DNA of 27,888 nucleotides from contig CAUGGC010000026.1 of the NCBI GenBank assembly GCA_959599095.1, positions 1 to 27,888 on the forward strand, written 5' to 3'. The notes under the pieces were generated by a model. The model ran no database searches. It saw nothing but the letters and a program-made list of their open reading frames with translations, and was not told where the DNA came from. The DNA is from an uncultured Collinsella sp. (lineage in GTDB: Bacteria > Actinomycetota > Coriobacteriia > Coriobacteriales > Coriobacteriaceae). A program made the translations under genes and the position numbers. Below are positions 7,168 to 13,136 of this stretch, one piece after another; positions within the stretch are counted from its first letter, which is position 1, and each line of letters opens with the position of its first letter.

Positions 7168-8250
7168 CTATCGCACGAAGTACCAGGGGCTTTCCTGCAC
7201 GGTGGGTTCCAGCGCAATGCCCGTGCGCTCGCGGAACAGATCCATGTCCTGCGATTTCTCCGTCCACCACGCGTTGGGCTTAAAGGTCATGCTCTCAACG
7301 ACATGACCGACAAACACACTGTTGCGCAGCTTGGAGAAGTCGGTGTTCATGATCAGGATGGACGCGAGCACCAGCACAATGCCCAGAACCTTGATCGCGC
7401 CGGCAGGCTCGGCATAGACACCAATGCCGACCAGAACGGTCGCCACGGTTTCGAACGAAGCCACGACTGGCACCTTCGACGTCTCAAGATCCATCGAAAG
7501 GCCCTGCATATAGAAGATGTACGCAAGAGCCGTCGGAATAAAGCCAAAGCCCGCGAACAGCAGAATGAGCTGCGTGGACATTGCCGCGGCCATATCGGAC
7601 CACGGAGCCGAAAGCACTGCCATAAAGCACCCGCCAAAGACAAAGCCCCAAAACGTCACCGCCAGCGGGTGCAGCGTCTTGGTGGCCATGCGGCTAAACA
7701 CAGCCAGCAGTGCACCGCAAAGTCCGGCGATCACACCCGACGCGACGCCCCAAGCCGAGAAATGGAAACCGGACAGGTCGCCACTCGTCACCGCGAGCAC
7801 GCAACCAACAATGTTAAAGACGATAGCGACGAGCTTGTTGGGGGTCACGTCCTCGCGATAAAGCACGCGGCCGAGCATGACGCCAAACACCGGCGAGGTG
7901 TAGAGCAGCACCGAAGCCGTGGACATGCCCACCTCGCCCATGCACTCGTAATAGCAGGTGTTGGCGACGGCTAAACCGACGATACCGACAAGCGCGCAGG
8001 GAACAAGCTCTTTAGGGCTTGCCTTGAACAGCGTCATGGGACCCGAGGCTTTTCCCTCACGAGCACCTCCCTGGCAACCCATAAATGCCAAGACCGGAGC
8101 CATCAAGACGGCACCCGACAACAGGCGAAAGGCCGCCATGCTCTGAGACGAAACGCCCAGGGCCGATATTCCGTTTACAAAGATTCCGATGCTGCCCCAC
8201 ATAAGCGCGGCGATCAGCACCAGCACATAGCCCAGATTGCTCCTCTTCAA
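7168..8250 (-). CDS. EamA/DMT-superfamily transporter
   Basis: This 360-residue protein has about ten hydrophobic segments and two EamA repeats: the first about residues 5-150 (ALMWGSIGIFVNGIS near the start), the second about 170-305 (WGVASGVIAGLCGALLAVFS). A soluble tail of about 50 residues ends in SPWYFVR. DMT transporters usually export or exchange amino acids and other metabolites. The start is a TTG (8248-8250) with GAGGAGG five bases upstream. It lies between the second deglycase gene and the PTS operon with its own TATAAC-type site. Export of the amino acid released by deglycation is a reasonable but untested idea. Confidence 0.88.
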   Translation of the reverse strand: MKRSNLGYVLVLIAALMWGSIGIFVNGISALGVSSQSMAAFRLLSGAVLMAPVLAFMGCQGGAREGKASGPMTLFKASPKELVPCALVGIVGLAVANTCYYECMGEVGMSTASVLLYTSPVFGVMLGRVLYREDVTPNKLVAIVFNIVGCVLAVTSGDLSGFHFSAWGVASGVIAGLCGALLAVFSRMATKTLHPLAVTFWGFVFGGCFMAVLSAPWSDMAAAMSTQLILLFAGFGFIPTALAYIFYMQGLSMDLETSKVPVVASFETVATVLVGIGVYAEPAGAIKVLGIVLVLASILIMNTDFSKLRNSVFVGHVVESMTFKPNAWWTEKSQDMDLFRERTGIALEPTVQESPWYFVR

Positions 8251-8290
8251 CGCAGCCTCCTCGGTGTTGTTTCCAATATGTTTCGTACTA

Positions 8291-8306
8291 CGTTATAGTC
8301 GTTATA
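8291..8306. promoter_or_regulatory. Putative GntR operator before the EamA gene
   Basis: On the minus strand this reads TATAACGACTATAACG, two TATAACG words nine bases apart. It lies 41 bases upstream of the TTG start and resembles the sites at 866-875 and 7013-7026. Confidence 0.4.
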
Positions 8307-8380
8307 TACATTTTTCAAGGCACAAATCGGTGAGCGGAAAAGTGATCCGTTTTCCTCCGTCCCCAGCGGATTACTAGCAA

Positions 8381-8520
8381 GCGGGCCGCATTTGAGACAA
8401 GGTGACGTGAAACGAAAGGGCGCTGACCTTCTGGTCGCGCCCTTGAAGTTGAACGTCAGATTGTCCAAATGCGGCCCGCGCAGCGTCGAGCCGTTACGCC
8501 GTTCGGCAGAACGGCGTAAC
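8381..8520 (-). repeat. Repeat family A, copy 2 (complete composite hairpin element)
   Basis: Two structures sit together. The first is a 12-bp perfect hairpin, GTTACGCCGTTC (8493-8504) with GAACGGCGTAAC (8509-8520), whose last base is also the last base of the deglycase stop codon. The second is a 99-base imperfect hairpin: outer arms GCGGGCCGCATTTG (8381-8394) and CAAATGCGGCCCGC (8466-8479), then GACAA/TTGTC, TGACGT/ACGTCA and an apical stem GGGCGC..GACC/GGTCGCGCCC closed by TTCT. The core matches copy 1 while the outer arms differ. It may be a 3'-UTR RNA or a mobile palindrome. Confidence 0.75.
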
Positions 8521-9512
8521 TAATACTCAAGCTTCCACATGTAGCGGCGCGTCATGTAGTCCTTGTGGGTGACGGCAGAGAGCGCACGCATGTACACGTT
8601 GTTGAGGATCGGCGCAAAAATCAGGTGGTTGAAGTACTCACTTACGCTGTCCTTAATGTCGTTGAGACCAAGCTCCTTGGCGTCGAGCTGATAGACGCGC
8701 TCGCCACCGTACTGGTTGACGAAGCGGATGCCGCGCTCGTCGTTGCAGCGGCTGCGGCCAACGCTGATGAGCTGGAACAGCGAGGTGCGCTTGTCCAGGA
8801 TCTCGAAAGGACCATGGAAGAAGTCACAAGTGTTGATGGTGCAGGAGTCGATCTGCAGCATCTCCTGCACGTTGCAGATGCTAAAGACGTAGGCGGCACC
8901 AAAGAGCGGACCCTGAGCCATGACGTTGATGCAGGGCTTGTCGGCGTTCTGCTCGGCCCACTTGGCAGCGAGCGGACGGGTGTACTCGACGGCCTTGCGA
9001 TAGATGGGGTCGACCAAGTCGAACGCGGCCATGGCGGTCTCGTACTCGGCATAGCCCTCGGTCTGCTGCGTGAGCTCCATGGCAATCATGGTCACGACGG
9101 CAGAGTTGGTGCGACCCATGCAGGACTCGTCGACGGCCAAGCTGTCGTACTGGATCTTGTAGTCGCAGACCTCGGTGAGGCCGGACTCGTCAACATAGAT
9201 GGCGATGGTGCTGGCGCCGTGGTCCTTGGCGACCTGGGCGGCAACGATGGTCTCCTTGGTGCCGCGCATGGACACGACGACGGCCAGGGTGTTCTCGTTG
9301 ACGTAGGCAGGGGTTGCGTGCACGAACTCGTTGCTGGTGTAGCTGGAGCTCACGACCTGCGTGGCCTCGTGCTCCATAAAGTACTGGGCAGGATAGTTGC
9401 CGCCGTTGGATCCGCCGGCGCCAATCCACACGACGCGCTTGATGCCGCCCCTGTCTGCCTTGTCAGCCAAAACCTGGGAGACGACGTCCTTAACCTGTTC
9501 CTGAGTAGTCAT
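8520..9512 (-). CDS. Second SIS-domain sugar-amine 6-phosphate deglycase (FrlB/FraB type)
   Basis: The 330-residue protein is a divergent paralogue of the 3201-4184 product, sharing the layout, QQTEGY, FFHGPFE and the ending RRYMWKLEY. Two SIS domains are seen at about 20-150 and 190-315. Glu217 (QEMLQ) and His233 (FFHGPFE) are again 16 residues apart, so the catalytic pair is kept. Two enzymes of this type with one mannose PTS recalls the Salmonella gfr system, in which different deglycases act on glucoselysine and fructoselysine phosphates. The ATG at 9510-9512 follows GAAAGG. It is divergent from a GntR gene across a region with repeated GGCATACAA sites. The substrate is inferred. Confidence 0.83.
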   Translation of the reverse strand: MTTQEQVKDVVSQVLADKADRGGIKRVVWIGAGGSNGGNYPAQYFMEHEATQVVSSSYTSNEFVHATPAYVNENTLAVVVSMRGTKETIVAAQVAKDHGASTIAIYVDESGLTEVCDYKIQYDSLAVDESCMGRTNSAVVTMIAMELTQQTEGYAEYETAMAAFDLVDPIYRKAVEYTRPLAAKWAEQNADKPCINVMAQGPLFGAAYVFSICNVQEMLQIDSCTINTCDFFHGPFEILDKRTSLFQLISVGRSRCNDERGIRFVNQYGGERVYQLDAKELGLNDIKDSVSEYFNHLIFAPILNNVYMRALSAVTHKDYMTRRYMWKLEY

Positions 9513-9549
9513 CGTGCATCAGCCTTTCTTCTCGTTTGATGCTCTCGAT

Positions 9550-9701
9550 GGCATACAAGTTACATACATGTTTTGGTTATGTCGACTAGTTGTATGCTAT
9601 ATTTGTCTTAGAAATATTGCTGGTAAGGTTTTCGATTGTTCGTTACCAGCAGTTTTGTTCTTGTATTGAATACATGCTTGCTTAGTTAGGCATACAAGTT
9701 A
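9550..9701. promoter_or_regulatory. Divergent control region with repeated GGCATACAA operators
   Basis: GGCATACAAGTTA occurs twice in the same orientation (9550-9562 and 9689-9701), and TTGTATGC occurs inverted at 9590-9597. The sites flank the region between the second deglycase gene and the second GntR gene. The downstream copy is 16 bases before the GntR start codon, where binding could block its transcription. This fits a local autoregulated repressor. Confidence 0.55.
9619..9650 (+). promoter_or_regulatory. Hairpin inside the divergent control region
   Basis: GCTGGTAA (9619-9626) pairs with TTACCAGC (9643-9650) and is followed on the plus strand by AGTTTTGTTCTTG. It could be an attenuator, a terminator for minor transcripts or another protein site. 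Confidence 0.35.
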
Positions 9702-9717
9702 GATATAGGTTGGCAAT

Positions 9718-10440
9718 ATGAGCGTCTCATCTAAAAAGAAACTGAGCCAATACGAGCGCTTGGCGGATACGCTTCGCGACCGCATCGCCGCCGGCATCTA
9801 CGCACGCGGAGACAAGCTGCCGTCCGAGATGGAGCTCATGGACGAATCGGGGCTGTCGCGCAGCACCGTGCGCCACGCCCTTAAGGTGCTCGTTGATGAG
9901 GGCCTGGTGCGCACCGAGCGCGGGCGTGGCGCCTTTGTGGCCGACACGCCCGCGCTCCACGAGAACAACCTGGTGTTTTCGAGCTATACCAAGCAGGTCG
10001 AAGGCCAGGGCATGAAGCCCACCACGCGCACCGTGGACTCGGGCTTTGCCAAGGCGGCCGGCAGCATAGCTAAGTTCTTTGACGCCGCCGTGGGCAGCAA
10101 GCTCGTCAAACTTGTCCGCCTGCGCTACCTGGACGACGCGCCGCTGTGCCTGGAGACCACCTACCTGCCGCCGAGCTTTGGGTCGCTCATCGATCGCGAT
10201 ATCAACGGTTCGCTCTACGCCACGCTGCGACAGGAGTTCCATCGCGCACCGGCACAGGGGCATAAGACCTTTGAGGTGTGCTATGCCTCGCAAAACGAGG
10301 CGTTTTTGCTCAACGTTGAGCGCGGGCAGGCGCTGATCCTGATCACTGACTACGTCTACGACACCGACGGCCGCCCTCTCCACGTCTCCAAGCGCATCCA
10401 GCGCACCGACCGCGCCAAATACACCGAGCCCATCGGCTAA
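9718..10440 (+). CDS. GntR-family transcriptional regulator, HutC/UTRA type
   Basis: This 240-residue regulator has a winged helix-turn-helix at 12-76 (LPSEMELMDESGLSRSTVRH, then RGRGAFV) and a UTRA effector domain at about 95-235. It is the only plus-strand protein gene in the window and is divergent from the second deglycase gene, the usual layout for a local repressor. It is only distantly similar to the GntR protein at 104-823, and its promoter region carries a different repeated word, so the two probably bind different operators. The ATG at 9718-9720 has only a weak AGG ribosome site. The effector is probably a phosphosugar or Amadori compound, inferred from neighbours. Confidence 0.9.
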   Translation: MSVSSKKKLSQYERLADTLRDRIAAGIYARGDKLPSEMELMDESGLSRSTVRHALKVLVDEGLVRTERGRGAFVADTPALHENNLVFSSYTKQVEGQGMKPTTRTVDSGFAKAAGSIAKFFDAAVGSKLVKLVRLRYLDDAPLCLETTYLPPSFGSLIDRDINGSLYATLRQEFHRAPAQGHKTFEVCYASQNEAFLLNVERGQALILITDYVYDTDGRPLHVSKRIQRTDRAKYTEPIG

Positions 10441-10444
10441 CCTG

Positions 10445-10489
10445 CTAAAACCACCGCAAAGGGGACAGGCACCTTTGTGGTGGTTTTAG
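10445..10489. terminator. Family B stem-loop (copy 3) as bidirectional terminator
   Basis: CTAAAACCACCGCAAAGG (10445-10462) pairs with CCTTTGTGGTGGTTTTAG (10472-10489) with one wobble; the loop is GGACAGGCA. It separates two convergent genes, and TTTTAG or TTTT ends both directions. The acetyltransferase stop codon (10486-10488) lies inside the right arm. Confidence 0.7.
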
Positions 10490-11067
10490 GCGAGGAGGTC
10501 GGGGAACCAGGTTGGTTTGGGTTGGTTAGGGACGCGCTCGGCTAGGACCAGCTCCATCCAACACATGTCGTACCAGCGGCCGAACTTTTGGGCGCAGCGG
10601 TCAAAGGCGCCCACCAGGCGATACCCCATATGGGCATGGAAATCCTGACTGTTGTGCGTCAGATACTCGTCGTCCTTGTCGTGCGGCACGGCGATGAGCG
10701 CGCACATGTTGGTGATGCCCATCGCGATCAGGCATTGCTTGAGCGCATCGTGCAGCTTGCGGCCCAGCCCGCAGTGGCGCACGTCGCGTGCCAGGTAAAT
10801 CGACGTCTCGACCGACCAGTCGTATGCCTCGCGGCTGTTGAGTGGACTCACATAGGCATAGCCTACCGGAAGCCCGTCCAGCTCCATCACCAAATACGGA
10901 TAGCGCTTGAGCGTACGCTCGATGCGCCCGGCGAACTCCTCAACACTCGGTACCTCGTATTCGCAGGTAATCGCCGTCTGGCGCACATATGGCTCATAGA
11001 TGGCAAGCAACGCCGGCGCGTCTTCGGGCGTCGCCAGGCGAATCGTCGGCTCGGACATCTCGGGCAT
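10486..11067 (-). CDS. GNAT acetyltransferase, phosphinothricin N-acetyltransferase-like
   Basis: This 193-residue protein has the GNAT fold. The acetyl-CoA binding motif is at 97-103 (RHCGLGR), and YDWSVETSIYL just before it is typical of the PAT/YncA subgroup, which acetylates amino-acid-like amines. A FHAHMGYRLVGAF segment matches the family C-terminal motif. The start is the ATG at 11065-11067, with GGGAGGGG upstream. A TTG further upstream would put the ribosome site inside the gene. It is monocistronic, bounded by the threonine-aldolase terminator and a convergent stem-loop. The substrate is unknown. Confidence 0.88.
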   Translation of the reverse strand: MPEMSEPTIRLATPEDAPALLAIYEPYVRQTAITCEYEVPSVEEFAGRIERTLKRYPYLVMELDGLPVGYAYVSPLNSREAYDWSVETSIYLARDVRHCGLGRKLHDALKQCLIAMGITNMCALIAVPHDKDDEYLTHNSQDFHAHMGYRLVGAFDRCAQKFGRWYDMCWMELVLAERVPNQPKPTWFPDLLA

Positions 11068-11092
11068 ACAGCCCCTCCCCCTCAAAAGCAAA

Positions 11093-11126
11093 GACCGCCC
11101 TGCGCCAAACCCAGCGCAAGGCGGTC
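11093..11126 (-). terminator. Rho-independent terminator after the threonine-aldolase-like gene
   Basis: A 13-bp stem (11093-11105 with 11114-11126) has one mismatch that is a G-U wobble in minus-strand RNA. On that strand it is followed by TTTGCTTTTG. It begins 19 bases after the stop codon. Confidence 0.85.
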
Positions 11127-11144
11127 CCTCGTCATTACATCAGG

Positions 11145-12170
11145 CTACAGGACAGCCGCCAGCGCGTCGATGTCCTCCTGCGTCGTGGCCCAGCTGGTGC
11201 AAAAGCGCACCACCGTGTGGGTCTCGTCGTACTTTTCCCAGTACTCGATCGAGGCATGCTCGCGAATGCGGGCCATGTCCTCGTTGGGCAGAATCACGAA
11301 CTGCTGGTTGGTCGGCGTCTCCAAGAAGAACTGGTAACCGCGCTCGTGCAGCACGCGACGCAGCGCCTGAGCGGTCTCAATCGCCTGGCGACCAATCTCA
11401 AAATACAGCCCATCGGTAAAAAGAGCCTCGAACTGCACACCCGTCAGGCGGCCCTTGGCGAGCAGTGCGCCATGCTGCTTAATACGCGGAATGGGGTGCG
11501 CCGGGGCGTGCATGCCGCAAAACACCACGGCCTCGCCACAAAGCGCACCACACTTGGTGCCGCCGATGTAGAACACGTCACACAGCTGCGCCAGCTCGGG
11601 CAGGGTAATGTCGCATTCATCGGCCGCCAGCGCATAGGCCAGGCGAGCACCGTCCACAAACAGCGGAATCTCGCGCTTCTGACACACCGCATGAATCGCC
11701 GCGAGCTCGGCCTTGGAGTACAGCGTGCCGTACTCGGTCGATAGGCTCACGTACACGGCACCCGGGAACACCGTGTGCTCGTAGCTCTCGTTTTCGTAGA
11801 ACACCTGGATATAGTTCTCGAGGTCCTCGGCGTGCATCTTGCCCTCGTAGCCGGGGATGGTGAGCACCTTGTGGCCGCCAAACTCGATGGCGCCCGCCTC
11901 GTGACAGGCGACGTGGCCGGTCTCGGCGGCAACAACGCCCTCGTAGGGCGCAAGCAGCATGTCAATCACCGTCGCGTTGGCCTGCGTGCCGCCCACCAGA
12001 AAAAACACGTCGGCATCGGGGACCTGACAGGCCTCGCGGATAAGCTGCTTGGCACGCTCGGTGTGCGCATCGGTACCGTAGCCGGGCTGCGGCTCCATAT
12101 TGGTGTCGACGAGCGCCTGCAGCACTGCCGGATGTGCGCCGTGGGAATAATCGTTGTTAAACGCGAGCAT
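11145..12170 (-). CDS. Low-specificity threonine aldolase-like PLP enzyme
   Basis: The 341-residue protein is a fold-type I PLP enzyme of the beta-eliminating lyase/threonine aldolase family, which splits L-threonine or allo-threonine into glycine and acetaldehyde. Visible features are the start MLAFNNDYSHGAHP, the cofactor loop GGTQANATV (60-68), the stacking His86/His90 region (ETGHVACHE), Asp173 in VDGARL and the PLP lysine Lys206 in YIGGTKCGAL. The ATG at 12168-12170 follows AGAGG at six bases. The length is normal. Activity on threonine rather than another beta-hydroxy amino acid is inferred. Confidence 0.88.
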   Translation of the reverse strand: MLAFNNDYSHGAHPAVLQALVDTNMEPQPGYGTDAHTERAKQLIREACQVPDADVFFLVGGTQANATVIDMLLAPYEGVVAAETGHVACHEAGAIEFGGHKVLTIPGYEGKMHAEDLENYIQVFYENESYEHTVFPGAVYVSLSTEYGTLYSKAELAAIHAVCQKREIPLFVDGARLAYALAADECDITLPELAQLCDVFYIGGTKCGALCGEAVVFCGMHAPAHPIPRIKQHGALLAKGRLTGVQFEALFTDGLYFEIGRQAIETAQALRRVLHERGYQFFLETPTNQQFVILPNEDMARIREHASIEYWEKYDETHTVVRFCTSWATTQEDIDALAAVL

Positions 12171-12215
12171 GGCAATCCTCTCTTACCGGGTATCGGCCAG
12201 ATGATTCAAACGGAG

Positions 12216-13079
12216 CTATTGTACGCCGTTGGGATAGGCAATGCGCGCGGCAAGGCACTCAAGCGCCAGCACCAGGGCAAAGCCGCAGCTCACGTCGCTC
12301 AAAAAGTGCGCTCCAATCACGATGCGGCCAAAGGCGACGAACGCTGCAACAATAACCGCCGCCCAAAAGATTACACGGCGACGCGAAGGTTTTTCCGTAA
12401 AGGCTGCCGCGGGAAGCCCGGCGAGCATAAGACCGATCGCCGCATGCGCGGTGTGCCCGCTCGCGAACGACTTGAAGCCGTCCTTGATTACGCCGGCGGC
12501 GATATAAGTCCATTTGTCGGGATTGCCGATCACCCACCACGGCTGAAAATCGAGCCCCTGCGTCACCTCGATCACGCGCATGCGCGGGCGCGACCACAGC
12601 GGCTTGACGATCACGTTGAGGATAATGGCCTGAGCGACCCACACGGCAAGCACCATCAACGCCCAGCGCGTGAGCTCGTCGGGCTCGGTCGTGCGCGTGA
12701 GGCGATAGGCAATGAAGTTGGCTGCGATGACCAGCACAAACGTCAGAACCAGCTGAAACGCAATAAGCTTGCCGCCGACGCGCAGCGATCCGATAATCTC
12801 GTAGCCGACCAGACCCACGTTGATCAAAACGCCCAGCGCAGCGAGCCACTTGCTCGCCTTGGAATCGGGGCGTGCCGAGCGCACGAGCATAACGCCCGCG
12901 ATGCTCGCCGTCAGCTCGAACGGCAGCTCACCGGCCGCCTCGACAAAGCGACCGTACATGCTGCCGATGTTGAACAGCGCACTCGAGATTTGATAATCAA
13001 AGAAGCTGCCCACGCCCAGACAAAGGCACAGGACGGCCGCGATAATGGCGACATCTTTCTTATAGATGTATCCGAACAT
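12216..13079 (-). CDS. PAP2-family membrane phosphatase
   Basis: This 287-residue protein has about six to seven membrane spans and the three PAP2 phosphatase motifs in order: KPLWSRPR (159-166), SFASGHTAHA with the catalytic His209 and GRIVIGAHFLSD with His258 and Asp262. Such enzymes remove phosphate from lipid phosphates or undecaprenyl pyrophosphate on the outer face of the membrane. The motifs are slightly unusual: ASGH replaces PSGH and GR replaces SR. The ATG at 13077-13079 follows AAAGGA. It starts 56 bases after the mfd stop codon and may be transcribed with mfd. The substrate is not known. Confidence 0.88.
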   Translation of the reverse strand: MFGYIYKKDVAIIAAVLCLCLGVGSFFDYQISSALFNIGSMYGRFVEAAGELPFELTASIAGVMLVRSARPDSKASKWLAALGVLINVGLVGYEIIGSLRVGGKLIAFQLVLTFVLVIAANFIAYRLTRTTEPDELTRWALMVLAVWVAQAIILNVIVKPLWSRPRMRVIEVTQGLDFQPWWVIGNPDKWTYIAAGVIKDGFKSFASGHTAHAAIGLMLAGLPAAAFTEKPSRRRVIFWAAVIVAAFVAFGRIVIGAHFLSDVSCGFALVLALECLAARIAYPNGVQ

Positions 13080-13093
13080 GCTTTCCTTTCGAT

Positions 13094-13136
13094 GGAACCA
13101 GATTGCCCAAATGGGGCGTTTGCAGCGTCGACCCGT
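13094..13136 (-). repeat. Repeat family A, copy 3 (partial)
   Basis: CAGATTGCCCAAATG and GCAGCGTCGACCCGTTA match copies 1 and 2. The right edge again overlaps a stop codon, here that of mfd. The long hairpin and the terminator stem are missing, and the left edge runs into the ribosome site of the PAP2 gene. It looks like a shortened copy. Confidence 0.55.

Noticed and set aside
8493..8520. Integron attC site, because of GTTACG and CGTAAC at the hairpin ends
   Set aside because: There is no integrase, no cassette array and no second set of core sites with the expected spacing; the arms are simply a perfect palindrome.
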